Below are positions 17,876 through 26,820 of a DNA stretch of 64,000 bases, one piece after another (within the stretch, counting starts at the first letter, position 1; each line of letters opens with the position of its first letter). Below the pieces are notes generated by a model. That model was given only the letters and a program-made list of their open reading frames with translations, had not been told where the DNA came from and searched no databases. Position numbers and translations under genes: made by a program. The stretch covers positions 62,001 to 126,000 of the forward strand of contig NZ_JANZNR010000008.1 of assembly GCF_025153525.1 (NCBI RefSeq), written 5' to 3'. The DNA comes from Psychroserpens sp. SPM9 (lineage in GTDB: Bacteria > Bacteroidota > Bacteroidia > Flavobacteriales > Flavobacteriaceae).

Positions 17876-20029
17876 TTATTCTGAAGGTATCGGAAATCCT
17901 CGATCTCGCATTAAAGCTTCAATTTTAGCATCACGACCTCTAAACAAGCGATAGGCTTCAGCAGGATCCATAGAATTTCTAGGCGCGAATAAATACTTCA
18001 CTAATTTTTCAGAAATCCCTTTATCGTAAAAACCGCCTGGCGCTTCTTTAAACGCTTCAGATGCATCACTTGTTAAGACATCAGCCCACATATAACCATA
18101 ATACGCTGTTGCATAACCTTCACCTGAAAATACATGTCCAAAATGCGGTGTTCTATGACGCATAGGTAATTCTTCAGGCATGTTTAATTCGGCCAAAGTC
18201 TCACGCTCAAATTGGTCGATGTCGATAGCTGTAGGGTCGGCTAAATGTAATTTCATATCAATTAAAGCCGAAGCCAGATATTCGGTAGTTGCAAAGCCTT
18301 GATTAAAGGTCGATGCTTTTTTAATTTTCTCAACTAATGAAGCAGGAATAGGTTCTCCTGTTTTGTGATGTACTAAAAACTGATTAATCACTTCATCGGT
18401 AGATAACCAGCGTTCTAATAATTGCGATTGGAATTCGGTATAATCTCTTACACCACCATTTAAGGTTGGATATTTAACATTGCTTGAAAAGAAATGTAGA
18501 GCGTGACCAAATTCGTGAAAGAAAGTTTCGGCATCATCCCAAGATACTAAAACAGCTTCACCTGGAGCAGGTTTTACAAAATTAGAATTGTTAGACGCCA
18601 GCACATTAGTTTCGCCTTGAAAAGAGGTATAACTTCTGTAAGTGGTTGCCCATGCTCCCGAACGTTTTCCTTGACGTGCAAAGGGATCAAGATACCATAA
18701 GCCGATGTGCTTTCCAGTAGTTTTATCGCTTACTTCCCAAACCTTCACATCCTCATGAAATACCGGAACTTTACCGTCTTCAACAGGTGTGAATTTATAA
18801 TTAAATAAACGTCCGGCCGTGTAAAAAAGGGCTTCTGTTAATTTATCCAACTGAAGGTATTGCTTTACTTCGTCACTATCTAAATCGTATTTTTTCTGTC
18901 TCACTTTCTCAGCATAAAAGCGGTAATCCCAAGGTTCAATCTTTAGTTGATCGCCATTGGCATCTGCAACCGCTTGCATATCGGCAACTTCTTCTTCAAC
19001 CCGAGCAATAGCTGCAGGCCAAACCGCTTCCATTAAAGCCATAGCATTTTCGGGCGTTTTTGCCATACGATCTTGTAAACGCCATTCGGCATAATTATCA
19101 TAACCCATTAAGGAAACGCGTTCTTTTCTGAGTTTTAAAATTTCTGCAATGATTTGGTTGTTATCGTATTCGTCACCATTATCACCACGAGAATAGTAGT
19201 TGGACCAGACAATTTTTCTCAAGTCACGTTCTGTAGAATAGGTTAAAAAAGGATCCATTGACGACCGTGTATTGGTAATGGCATATTTACCTTCTTCACC
19301 TTTATCTGCGGCGATTTTTGCAGCCGAATTAATAAACGATTCAGATAAACCACCCAGTTGATTTTTATTGAGGTAGGTGACATAGTTTTCTTCGTCATGA
19401 AGTACATTGTTAGAAAATTTGGTATACAACGACGACAATTCTTTATTGATTTCGGCATAGCGCTTTTTCTTTTCGGCATCGAGATTCGCACCATTCATTT
19501 CAAATTGCTTGTAAACGAGGTCTACAACACGTTGTTGATCTTCAGCTAGAGGTGCTTTTTTAGACGCTTCATAAACCGCTTTGATACGTTTAAATAAAGC
19601 CTCGTTTTGAGATATTTTTGAACGGTAATCAGACAGTTTTGGTGCTAATTCGGTTTGAATGTCTCGAAATTCAGGAGATGATTTGTTACTACTAAAAATT
19701 CCGTAGTAAGTGAAGACATCATTGAGTTTATCTCCAGAAGCTTCCAGAGCTACAATTGTATTTTCAAATGTTGGAGCTTCATTAGTATTGGCAATCGCAT
19801 CTATTTCTTTTAAACTGAGTTCCATTCCAGTTTCCATAGCCTCCTTAATAGCGTTTACATTCATTTGATCAAATGCAGGTACACCTTGATAAGGACCTGT
19901 CCATTCTTGTAAAAGCACATTGTCATAGTTGTTTGTCGCCATTTTTTCTTCAGAATTTTTATCGTCTTTGCAACCTGCAAACAGAATAATGCTAAACAGA
20001 AGTACAGCATTTAGGGATTTAGAAATCAT
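17876..20029 (-). CDS. dcp: M3 family peptidyl-dipeptidase (Dcp-like) lipoprotein
   Basis: 717 residues, the usual size for Dcp/oligopeptidase A. A lipoprotein signal peptide ends at LFAGC (Cys20), so the enzyme is anchored in an envelope membrane rather than cytoplasmic. The thermolysin-like zinc site HEFGH is at 505-509 with the downstream Glu in the next helix; the M3 substrate-binding block GHVFSGEGYATAYYGYMWADVL is near 645-666. M3 enzymes remove dipeptides or cut short oligopeptides, so it likely processes peptides entering the periplasm. It is transcribed alone; the gene downstream is convergent in function but not obviously linked. Confidence 0.93.
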   Translation of the reverse strand: MISKSLNAVLLFSIILFAGCKDDKNSEEKMATNNYDNVLLQEWTGPYQGVPAFDQMNVNAIKEAMETGMELSLKEIDAIANTNEAPTFENTIVALEASGDKLNDVFTYYGIFSSNKSSPEFRDIQTELAPKLSDYRSKISQNEALFKRIKAVYEASKKAPLAEDQQRVVDLVYKQFEMNGANLDAEKKKRYAEINKELSSLYTKFSNNVLHDEENYVTYLNKNQLGGLSESFINSAAKIAADKGEEGKYAITNTRSSMDPFLTYSTERDLRKIVWSNYYSRGDNGDEYDNNQIIAEILKLRKERVSLMGYDNYAEWRLQDRMAKTPENAMALMEAVWPAAIARVEEEVADMQAVADANGDQLKIEPWDYRFYAEKVRQKKYDLDSDEVKQYLQLDKLTEALFYTAGRLFNYKFTPVEDGKVPVFHEDVKVWEVSDKTTGKHIGLWYLDPFARQGKRSGAWATTYRSYTSFQGETNVLASNNSNFVKPAPGEAVLVSWDDAETFFHEFGHALHFFSSNVKYPTLNGGVRDYTEFQSQLLERWLSTDEVINQFLVHHKTGEPIPASLVEKIKKASTFNQGFATTEYLASALIDMKLHLADPTAIDIDQFERETLAELNMPEELPMRHRTPHFGHVFSGEGYATAYYGYMWADVLTSDASEAFKEAPGGFYDKGISEKLVKYLFAPRNSMDPAEAYRLFRGRDAKIEALMRDRGFPIPSE

Positions 20030-20145
20030 TAGTTTATTGGTATTGGTTTGACGTGATTAAGGTACTTAAATTTAAAGATACTTGCTGTTGCAGTTGTGTT
20101 AAATATTACCTTTTTAAATCTTTGAGTTGGATATAGAAATCAAGA

Positions 20146-20853
20146 CTATTCTAAAATCTCTACCTTACGAATGTACACATTATCGTGCGGCCAGTCGCCA
20201 TCATCGGTTTCTACCTTTGCAATTTTATCGGCGACCTCTAATCCGCTAATCACTTTTCCGAAGATGGTATAGTCACCATCCAATTGATATACATCTCTTA
20301 GTGTTATAAAAAATTCATAGGGCGAGGCCAGTTTATAGGGGTTTTCTATATCGCTACTCGGCATAGAAATTACACCTCTGTCATGACGAAAACCGCGTTT
20401 GGTATCGGTTGGTAGTAAGTATTTACCAATATAACGGCGCTTTTTCATAACGTCTCGATCATCGGTACTACCACCTTGAATAATGTAATTGTCAATCACA
20501 CGATAAAACTGTGTGTTGTCAAAATAGCCTTTCTTAATAAGGTAAATAAAGTTGGCGCGATGAAATTTTGTTTCATTGAATAATAAAATATCAATATTAC
20601 CAAAGTCGGTAACGATACGGACTTTATTTTCTTTATGCTCTTTTTCATAATGCAAAAAGAATTCCATAGCATTGTCTTTGGTCAATAGGAATGGTTCTTC
20701 TTTGGCTTCGGAAGCCGTATCGGTATTTGCTTTAAAAGTCTCTGTTTTGAGTTGTGTAGAATCTATGGTTGCGGTAGGTGTTTTTTTCTTAGAATGTTTA
20801 TCTTCACAGTTGAAAATCAGTGTGCAAAAAACTACAAGTAAAAATAAGCGCAT
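20146..20853 (-). CDS. Cyclophilin-type peptidyl-prolyl isomerase lipoprotein
   Basis: 235 residues. Lipobox FNC at Cys16, then a disordered linker (about 20-75), then a cyclophilin domain (about 78-233) with NFIYLIKKGYFDNTQFYRVI, a QGG and FGKVISGLEVADKI. The domain is divergent: the usual RTxxPHLDGKHVVFG stretch is reduced. It should help fold proteins in the envelope. A -7 box (TATTTTTG, 20876-20883 on the - strand) lies 23 bp upstream of the start codon. Confidence 0.88.
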   Translation of the reverse strand: MRLFLLVVFCTLIFNCEDKHSKKKTPTATIDSTQLKTETFKANTDTASEAKEEPFLLTKDNAMEFFLHYEKEHKENKVRIVTDFGNIDILLFNETKFHRANFIYLIKKGYFDNTQFYRVIDNYIIQGGSTDDRDVMKKRRYIGKYLLPTDTKRGFRHDRGVISMPSSDIENPYKLASPYEFFITLRDVYQLDGDYTIFGKVISGLEVADKIAKVETDDGDWPHDNVYIRKVEILE

Positions 20854-20875
20854 AAACGATTTTGTTGATATATTT

Positions 20876-20883
20876 CAAAAATA
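20876..20883 (-). promoter_or_regulatory. -7 box of the cyclophilin gene
   Basis: TATTTTTG on the - strand (CAAAAATA as written) fits TAnnTTTG. Confidence 0.5.
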
Positions 20884-20938
20884 TAAAAAGTTGATTAGAT
20901 TGACTAATCAGCTATCTATGTTGAATTATTATAAAGTT

Positions 20939-21778
20939 CTAGTTTAGAACTACATTCTTGTATTGTATTGTGCCATCTTTCAGAATGACTTTGAGTATAT
21001 AATATCCTCTTGGTAAGTCATTTACATCCAGTAAATGTTTAGAAACATTAAGTTTTTTAGCATTGAGTTTTTTATTTCCATAGATATTGTATAACTCTAT
21101 GGAAGAGATTTTGGTGTTTTCGATTGAAACATGCAGTTTCTCTTTTGCAGGATTTGGTATTAAAATTATATCTTTCAATATAGTTTCATAGCTATTTGTA
21201 GCGTCGGCATACCTTTCACTTGCAGGAGGATCACACCCTTCTATATATGCTCTAAAAGTCGATCCAGCTTTAGCATGAAAATTTGGCGATAATTTCACAA
21301 ATTTTACTGAGTCATATTCGGCATTTGCACCATTCTCTATTTTATTAGTTGCAATTATAGTATTACTCGATTCTTGAATATCATTTTCACCTGTATCCAC
21401 TGTTTGGGTTATAACTAAATCTGCAGGACATGTTGGACAATCTTCAAATTGTAAATTTTTTACTGCGGTTCCTAAGCATTCAAAAACTTCAGAAGTACAT
21501 ACATCTGCTACAACTACATAATCAGAAGTAATCGTGAAAATATTAATACCATCAGAAAAAGGAGTGCCTGGTAATGAAATATAAATAAAAAATGCAGTAG
21601 AGCAACCCGTTGGAATAGTAAAGCTATATTCATTGCAATTACCCGTTGGAGTAATTGAGTTAATTATATTATCAGCTAATTGTTGGTGAGTAAAATTACA
21701 CGGGTTTGCTTGAGCAAAGGTATTACTATTAATAAACAATAGTATTGGAAAAACTACTTTATATATTAAATGATTCAT
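20939..21778 (-). CDS. T9SS-secreted protein with 3-coathanger-stack-like region
   Basis: 279 residues: signal peptide (1-22), a Cys-containing N-terminal domain (about 25-110), a region resembling the 3-coathanger stack repeats common in Bacteroidetes (about 115-180; KLSPNFHAKAGSTFRAYI), and a type A sorting domain (about 205-279; IPNPAKEKLHVSIEN to the C-terminus). It should be secreted by the T9SS. No enzyme motif is visible. Only 4 bp separate it from the upstream gene, so both are one operon. An adhesin or surface-structure role is the best guess. Confidence 0.75.
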   Translation of the reverse strand: MNHLIYKVVFPILLFINSNTFAQANPCNFTHQQLADNIINSITPTGNCNEYSFTIPTGCSTAFFIYISLPGTPFSDGINIFTITSDYVVVADVCTSEVFECLGTAVKNLQFEDCPTCPADLVITQTVDTGENDIQESSNTIIATNKIENGANAEYDSVKFVKLSPNFHAKAGSTFRAYIEGCDPPASERYADATNSYETILKDIILIPNPAKEKLHVSIENTKISSIELYNIYGNKKLNAKKLNVSKHLLDVNDLPRGYYILKVILKDGTIQYKNVVLN

Positions 21779-21782
21779 ATCA

Positions 21783-22559
21783 CTATTGTCTTTTAATTAG
21801 CTGAGCCTCTAGGGCTTTAATACGTTTCTCTTGTTCAATAGTGTACAATGTCAATTCTTCAATTTTTTGTAATAATAGTGTCGTCATTTCTTTAAGTTGC
21901 ATACCTTCTTTTTTAATTTCGGATGCACTAGGTATTTCGGGTAGATGATAATACTCTTTAATGAAAGCTTCAACTTCCTCAAGAGTAGGCATTTTATAAT
22001 CTTCTTTTAATAAAGAAAAGCCGTTATAGTATTTTTGGAACACGTAATCTGGTGCTACATTTTGAATAACTTCAACTTCCTGACATAGAATTTTTCCTCT
22101 TACAGACAATTTTTCAGTTGGATTTATAGTTCCTATACCAATGTTACCAGTTTCTCCGTCAATAGACATTCTTGTAATTCCGGTATTAACGCCACCAATT
22201 CTAAAATTCATTTGACTTTTATGATTAATAGAGTTGAATGTGTCTTTGGTTACAACTTCAATACGACTAGCTTGATAATAAAAATGCGGAGTAGTACCAT
22301 CAAAACCTGAAAAAATTATAGATCCTAAAATTCTATTTTTTCCTATAGCTAATTCACTTCCCATGAAGCCATCAGATGACTTGAAATTAATTACTGGATG
22401 TGCATTACCGTTGACATTATTTCCATGATGAGAAAAAATAGTCATTCCTGGGTATGGAACGTTTTGATTTTCAATTACAATATTATCATCGATAGTTTGT
22501 TGTCCAATTGATATTTGATGAGTAATTAAAATAGTCGTTAATAAAATTAATTTTTTCAT
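21783..22559 (-). CDS. Exported tail-fibre/endosialidase-chaperone-like protein
   Basis: 258 residues: signal peptide (1-19), a beta-rich middle part, the typical hinge GNIGIGTINPTEKLSVRGKI (near 145-165), and a C-terminal domain with LEEVEAFIKEYYHLPEIPSA followed by a coiled coil (about 210-256). This architecture is widespread in Flavobacteriia and resembles phage tail-fibre ends that carry an intramolecular chaperone, but there are no phage genes nearby. It shares an operon with a T9SS protein. No T9SS sorting domain is seen, so its export route past the inner membrane is unclear. Confidence 0.72.
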   Translation of the reverse strand: MKKLILLTTILITHQISIGQQTIDDNIVIENQNVPYPGMTIFSHHGNNVNGNAHPVINFKSSDGFMGSELAIGKNRILGSIIFSGFDGTTPHFYYQASRIEVVTKDTFNSINHKSQMNFRIGGVNTGITRMSIDGETGNIGIGTINPTEKLSVRGKILCQEVEVIQNVAPDYVFQKYYNGFSLLKEDYKMPTLEEVEAFIKEYYHLPEIPSASEIKKEGMQLKEMTTLLLQKIEELTLYTIEQEKRIKALEAQLIKRQ

Positions 22560-22658
22560 AATAAATAAGTTTAATGATTAAGTTAGTAAGCTACAAAACT
22601 TAATAACGAATAGGTGTTAAATTTTAATCAATAAGTTGTTGTTGTTTAGGGTTTTAAT

Positions 22659-22673
22659 TACGGTTTTTCCGTA
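22659..22673. promoter_or_regulatory. Palindrome TACGG-N5-CCGTA, candidate operator
   Basis: Perfect 5-bp arms around five T in the 180-bp divergent gap, about 100 bp upstream of the tail-fibre-like gene and 67 bp upstream of the Nudix gene. It stands out as GC-containing in an AT-rich gap. It may bind a regulator of the secreted-protein operon. Confidence 0.35.
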
Positions 22674-22739
22674 GTTTTTATGTCTGATGCGTGTTTGAAG
22701 TGTGAGTTTTGTTTTGCTTAAAATGTCTATCTTAGCTAA

Positions 22740-23378
22740 ATGAATTTTAATGAATTTATAAACCAACTTCAAGAGGTCAAAAATCTAAATCTTCCAGGAG
22801 AGCAATCGCAATTTAAAATGTCGCCGCCTTTCCGTGAGAAGCTTCAAGAGGCTAACAAAGAAAAAATGAAAAACGCCAAAAAAGCTGGTGTTATGGCTTT
22901 GTTTTATCCGAAACAGAATGAAACGTATTTAATTCTTATCCTCAGAAAAACCTATAAAGGCGTACATTCGGCTCAAGTAGGCTTTCCTGGTGGCCGATTT
23001 GAAAACGATGATCCTAACTTAGAATATACAGCATTAAGAGAGACTTTTGAAGAAGTTGGTGTTGCTGTAGATACAGTGGAGGTAATGAAACCTCTAACGC
23101 CATTGTATATTCCGCCAAGTAACTTTACGGTAGCGCCTTTTCTGGGAATAACTCAGCAAACGCCTGCATTTGTAAAACAAGATGAAGAGGTCGAAGATTT
23201 GATAGAAGTAAAACTTAGCGATTTACTTGACGATGCTAATATAACCGATGTAGGTGTGATGACCTCTTATGAAGTTGAACTCGAAGTTCCTGCGATATTA
23301 CTTAACGGACATGTAGTTTGGGGCGCAACAGCGATGATGCTTAGCGAATTAAAAGACTTGTTAAAAATGGTGATGTAA
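22740..23378 (+). CDS. Nudix hydrolase, CoA pyrophosphatase type
   Basis: 212 residues. Nudix box at 84-108 (GGRFENDD ... ALRETFEEVGV). The preceding block HSAQVGFPGGRFE and the LTPLYIPPSNFTVAPFLG block are signatures of the NudL/CoA pyrophosphatase subgroup, which splits coenzyme A into 3',5'-ADP and phosphopantetheine. Cytoplasmic. It is followed after 47 bp by the acyltransferase gene, which has its own -7 box. Confidence 0.88.
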   Translation: MNFNEFINQLQEVKNLNLPGEQSQFKMSPPFREKLQEANKEKMKNAKKAGVMALFYPKQNETYLILILRKTYKGVHSAQVGFPGGRFENDDPNLEYTALRETFEEVGVAVDTVEVMKPLTPLYIPPSNFTVAPFLGITQQTPAFVKQDEEVEDLIEVKLSDLLDDANITDVGVMTSYEVELEVPAILLNGHVVWGATAMMLSELKDLLKMVM

Positions 23379-23392
23379 GCAGCAGTTTTTTG

Positions 23393-23400
23393 TAAGTTTG
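23393..23400 (+). promoter_or_regulatory. -7 box of the acyltransferase gene
   Basis: TAAGTTTG fits TAnnTTTG, 25 bp before the start codon. Confidence 0.5.
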
Positions 23401-23425
23401 TCTTTCCGCTAATAACTAACACTGC

Positions 23426-24223
23426 ATGGGATTATTTAAAAGAAACCCTTTTGGGCACATACTTTTTGTAAAAAAATGGCTAATAAGAATCCTTGGTCTC
23501 CTAACACACCGAAGATTTAGAGGCTTTAACGAATTACAGATTGAAGGGTCTGATATCATAAAAAACCTTCCAGATACTAATGTTCTTTTTATATCAAATC
23601 ATCAAACATATTTTGCTGATGTGATAGCCATGTTTCACGTGTTTAATGCCAGTTTAAGTGGCCGATTAGATAATATAAAAAATGTGGGCTACCTTTGGAA
23701 TCCTAAGCTCAATATGTACTACGTTGCTGCTAAGGAAACGATGAAATCGGGTTTGATTCCGAAGATTTTTGCCTACACAGGTTCTATAAGTATCGAACGT
23801 ACGTGGAGAGCAGAAGGTAAGGATGTAAATCGTCAGGTGAAAATGAGTGATATTACCAGTATCAAAAAAGCACTAGATGATGGTTGGGTAGTTACATTTC
23901 CGCAAGGAACCACAACACCTTTTAAGCCTATTCGGAAAGGAACAGCTCATATTATTAAACAGTACAAACCCGTTGTTGTACCTATAGTTATTGACGGCTT
24001 TAGACGCTCATTTGATAAAAAAGGTTTACGTGTTAAAAAGAAAAATGTCTATCAGACTTTTGAAGTAAAGGAACCATTGCAAATCGATTATGAGAATGAA
24101 TCAATTGCTGAGATTGTTGAAAAAATAGAATATGCTATTGAGCAACATCCTTCGTTTTTAAAGGTCATTCCGCAAGAAGTACTTGAAGAACAAGAGCGTC
24201 TTAATAAACTCAGAGATTGGTAA
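23426..24223 (+). CDS. PlsC-family 1-acyl-glycerol-3-phosphate acyltransferase (atypical motifs)
   Basis: 265 residues. The acyltransferase fold is recognisable: motif I is NHQTYFAD (about residues 58-65), and motif III region is FPQGTTTPFKPIRKGTAHI. Two positions differ from the textbook family: His and Asp of motif I are separated by five residues instead of four, and EGTRS is replaced by QGTTT. The likely role is acylation of lysophosphatidate or an ornithine/glycine-lipid precursor at the inner membrane. With these changes a different acyl acceptor is possible. Convergent with the next gene. Confidence 0.82.
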   Translation: MGLFKRNPFGHILFVKKWLIRILGLLTHRRFRGFNELQIEGSDIIKNLPDTNVLFISNHQTYFADVIAMFHVFNASLSGRLDNIKNVGYLWNPKLNMYYVAAKETMKSGLIPKIFAYTGSISIERTWRAEGKDVNRQVKMSDITSIKKALDDGWVVTFPQGTTTPFKPIRKGTAHIIKQYKPVVVPIVIDGFRRSFDKKGLRVKKKNVYQTFEVKEPLQIDYENESIAEIVEKIEYAIEQHPSFLKVIPQEVLEEQERLNKLRDW

Positions 24224-24237
24224 TTTGTTCTAAGAAT

Positions 24238-24876
24238 CTATACTTCTAATTTTTTAAGTTCCTTGTAATTTTTATTGAGTCGTCGCAGTAAAATACCGTA
24301 AATAATGCGATAGAATAGCCAAAATATAAGTAAAAATCCAAGTGTAAATAAAATCATAAGCGTTGTTGCTATAAACATTTGCTTATCTGAAAACTCAGCA
24401 AATTGTTGCGATACTTCAGGGTTCACATACACCATATAATAAAGACCAAAAGCCATGGATAAAAAAGCGACTACCAGATTATAAATCACGTAGTACTTGA
24501 TTATTTTTCTGGTATTTAAAATGTTTTTAAGTAGACGTTTGGCATTGTCGGTGACAGAAATTGATTTATAAGATTTATATAGCAGGTATACAAATGCTAG
24601 TATTACAGCATAGCCAAAAAGTGTAATCGCCAGTAAAATAGTACTGTTACCATACATAGCTGCCAAGTCTGCACGATATTCTTCCGAAGAAAAATAAGGA
24701 ATACTATTAATAATCACCCAAAAAATAAGTTCGGCAATACTTATGTAAAACAAGGTTTTAACAATCGATGACGATTTTTTGTGCATCATCGGATAAATTT
24801 CCTCACTAGATAGTGCGGGTTCGTTTTTTGAACGATCAGATTGCCAGTCTTTTTTTAATAATTCTAATTCATCCAT
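24238..24876 (-). CDS. Membrane protein paired with a sigma factor (putative anti-sigma)
   Basis: 212 residues: a cytoplasmic N-terminal segment (1-36, starting MDELELLKKDWQ) and four membrane helices (about 38-60, 75-100, 130-152, 164-195), then a basic tail. It begins 4 bp after the sigma factor's stop. The start motif (ELLKKDWQ) and position are typical of flavobacterial proteins encoded after ECF sigma genes; an anti-sigma role is inferred only from this context, since there is no zinc anti-sigma (HxxxCxxC) motif. Confidence 0.65.
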   Translation of the reverse strand: MDELELLKKDWQSDRSKNEPALSSEEIYPMMHKKSSSIVKTLFYISIAELIFWVIINSIPYFSSEEYRADLAAMYGNSTILLAITLFGYAVILAFVYLLYKSYKSISVTDNAKRLLKNILNTRKIIKYYVIYNLVVAFLSMAFGLYYMVYVNPEVSQQFAEFSDKQMFIATTLMILFTLGFLLIFWLFYRIIYGILLRRLNKNYKELKKLEV

Positions 24877-24880
24877 AGTG

Positions 24881-25375
24881 TTACGGATTTAATATTGTTT
24901 TTAATTTTTTCTTTACCCTATTCATTTTGACGCGAGCATTAACTTCACTTATACCTAGGGTTTCACTTATTTCGTTATAATTCTTGTCTTCTAAATATAA
25001 AAACACCAAGGCTTTTTCAATATCATTTAACTGGTGTACAGCCTTGTATAATAATTTGAGCTGTTGTTCTTCTGTGTCATCATATGCTTCAGCCTTAATC
25101 TTAAAAGAAACACTTTCAAATTCTTGTGTTTTAATGCTTCGTTTTGACTTTCGATACAGGGTAATCGCTGTATTTAAGCCCACACGATACATCCAGGTAC
25201 TAAACTTAGCATCGCCTCTAAACTTAGGATATGCCTTCCATAACTGTATTGTAATCTCTTGAAACAAGTCATTGTGCGCATCTTGATTATTGGTATATAA
25301 TCGGCAAACTTTATGCACAATGTTTTGATGCTTCTCAAGCAATTCTACAAAACTATGTTCGAGTTCTTTGTTCAA
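24881..25375 (-). CDS. ECF-type RNA polymerase sigma factor
   Basis: 164 residues with sigma-2 (about 12-80; NNQDAHNDLFQEITIQLWKAYPKFRGDAKFSTWMYRVGLN is recognisable) and sigma-4 (about 105-160; IEKALVFLYLEDKNYNEISETLGISEVNARVKMNRVKKKL). It is distinct from the FecI-like factor at 5.2 kb. It forms a two-gene operon with a four-helix membrane protein. Target genes are not visible here. Confidence 0.92.
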   Translation of the reverse strand: MNKELEHSFVELLEKHQNIVHKVCRLYTNNQDAHNDLFQEITIQLWKAYPKFRGDAKFSTWMYRVGLNTAITLYRKSKRSIKTQEFESVSFKIKAEAYDDTEEQQLKLLYKAVHQLNDIEKALVFLYLEDKNYNEISETLGISEVNARVKMNRVKKKLKTILNP

Positions 25376-25473
25376 ATTTGATTAGTTAGTTATCTATATG
25401 TAGCATTAAAATTTAAAATGTTACACTGGATGAAACATTAATTCAAAAATAAGGATTTACCAGCCGTAAATCG

Positions 25474-25481
25474 TATCTTTG
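25474..25481 (+). promoter_or_regulatory. -7 box of the NDH-2 gene
   Basis: TATCTTTG fits TAnnTTTG, 28 bp before the start codon. Confidence 0.6.
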
Positions 25482-25508
25482 TAAAAGACATTTTAAGAGT
25501 GTTTTTTT

Positions 25509-26780
25509 ATGAATATTCCTGAATCAAAGTTCCCCAGAATCGTTATCATAGGAGGCGGTTTTGCAGGTGTTAATCTAGCAAAATCACTAGCCAACAAAGA
25601 CGTACAAGTCGTATTACTAGACAAGCACAATTACCATACATTTCAACCTTTATTATATCAAGTTTCAAGTTCTGGATTAGAACCCGATTCGATTGCTTAC
25701 CCGCTTCGGAAAATTATAAAAAAGCACAAAAACTCTTACTTTAGACTTGCTGAGGTTCAACAAATCAAATCCGAAGAAAAAGAAATCATAACCTCCATAG
25801 GAACACTCGCCTTTGATTATCTGATCATCGCTACCGGAACTCAAACAAATTATTTTGGTAATACGGCTATTGAAGCTCATAGTATGCCGATGAAAACGGT
25901 ACCACAAGCTCTCAATATTAGAAGTCTGATTCTTCAAAATTTTGAAAAAGCAACAATTACGCATTCAGATGAAGCACGACATGCCTACTTGAATTTTGTG
26001 ATTGTTGGTGGCGGACCAACAGGAGTGGAGTTGGCAGGTGCTTTTGCCGAACTCAAAAACCACATTCTCCCAAGAGATTATCACGATTTAAATAGCAGTG
26101 ATATGCAAATTCACTTATTAGAAGGTGCAGATAGAGTATTGCCTCCAATGAGTGCACATGCCTCTAAAAAAGCAGAGACTTTTCTTAAAAGTCTCGGTGT
26201 TCAGGTCCATACCAATACATTTGTAAAAGATTACGATGGTAAGCGCGTGACTACCAACTCTGATCTCGAATTGCAAACCGAAACACTTATTTGGGCAGCA
26301 GGAGTCACGGGTGCGCCTGTTAACGGACTTAAAGCCGAAGCTCTTCTCGAAAATGCAAATCGCTATAAGGTGAATCGCTTTAATCAAATTGAAGGTTATG
26401 ACAGCATTTTTGCTGTTGGAGATATTGCTTTAATGCCTACCGAAAATTATCCTAAAGGACATCCGCAGGTTGCTCAGCCAGCAATTCAGCAAGGGCAACT
26501 ATTGGGAAAAAATCTTATGAGAATTATCAATAATCAAGCTCCAAAACCATTTACTTACAACGATAAAGGGTCTATGGCAACCATTGGTCGTAATAAAGCG
26601 GTAGTCGATTTAAAACATTTCAAGTTTGGCGGATTTTTTGCTTGGTTTATCTGGATGTTCATCCACCTAATGTCCCTTGTTGGTTTTAGAAATAGAGTCA
26701 TCGTATTCTTTAACTGGACCTATAATTATATTAATTTTGATAAGGCTGCCCGACTCATTATCAGGCCTTTTAAAAAGTAG
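25509..26780 (+). CDS. ndh: Type II NADH:quinone oxidoreductase (NDH-2)
   Basis: 423 residues. Two dinucleotide-binding motifs: IIGGGFAGVNLA (FAD, residues 11-22) and VIVGGGPTGVELAGAFAEL (NADH, about 160-178). The quinone-site stretch AQPAIQQGQLLGKNL and the conserved TIGRNKAVVDL are present, and the C-terminus (about 375-423) has the amphipathic/hydrophobic helices that hold NDH-2 on the inner face of the cytoplasmic membrane. It oxidises NADH and reduces the quinone pool without pumping protons. Own promoter, single gene. Confidence 0.93.
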   Translation: MNIPESKFPRIVIIGGGFAGVNLAKSLANKDVQVVLLDKHNYHTFQPLLYQVSSSGLEPDSIAYPLRKIIKKHKNSYFRLAEVQQIKSEEKEIITSIGTLAFDYLIIATGTQTNYFGNTAIEAHSMPMKTVPQALNIRSLILQNFEKATITHSDEARHAYLNFVIVGGGPTGVELAGAFAELKNHILPRDYHDLNSSDMQIHLLEGADRVLPPMSAHASKKAETFLKSLGVQVHTNTFVKDYDGKRVTTNSDLELQTETLIWAAGVTGAPVNGLKAEALLENANRYKVNRFNQIEGYDSIFAVGDIALMPTENYPKGHPQVAQPAIQQGQLLGKNLMRIINNQAPKPFTYNDKGSMATIGRNKAVVDLKHFKFGGFFAWFIWMFIHLMSLVGFRNRVIVFFNWTYNYINFDKAARLIIRPFKK

Positions 26781-26796
26781 ATTTTGGCGTTTCCAT

Positions 26797-26820
26797 CCTT
26801 GTCTGCTGACAGGCAGGCTT
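26797..26820. repeat. Short imperfect palindrome, possible dispersed intergenic repeat
   Basis: The GC-rich stretch around TGTCTGCTGACAGGCAG lies between the ends of two convergent genes and can fold into a hairpin (CTGC/GCAG core). It may act as a terminator or be one copy of a genome-wide repeat; only one copy is in this window. Confidence 0.35.

Noticed and set aside
20934-20951. Small inverted repeat AGTTCTA/TAGAACT at the end of the T9SS gene
   Set aside because: Short, overlaps the stop codon and has no T-run; could be chance.
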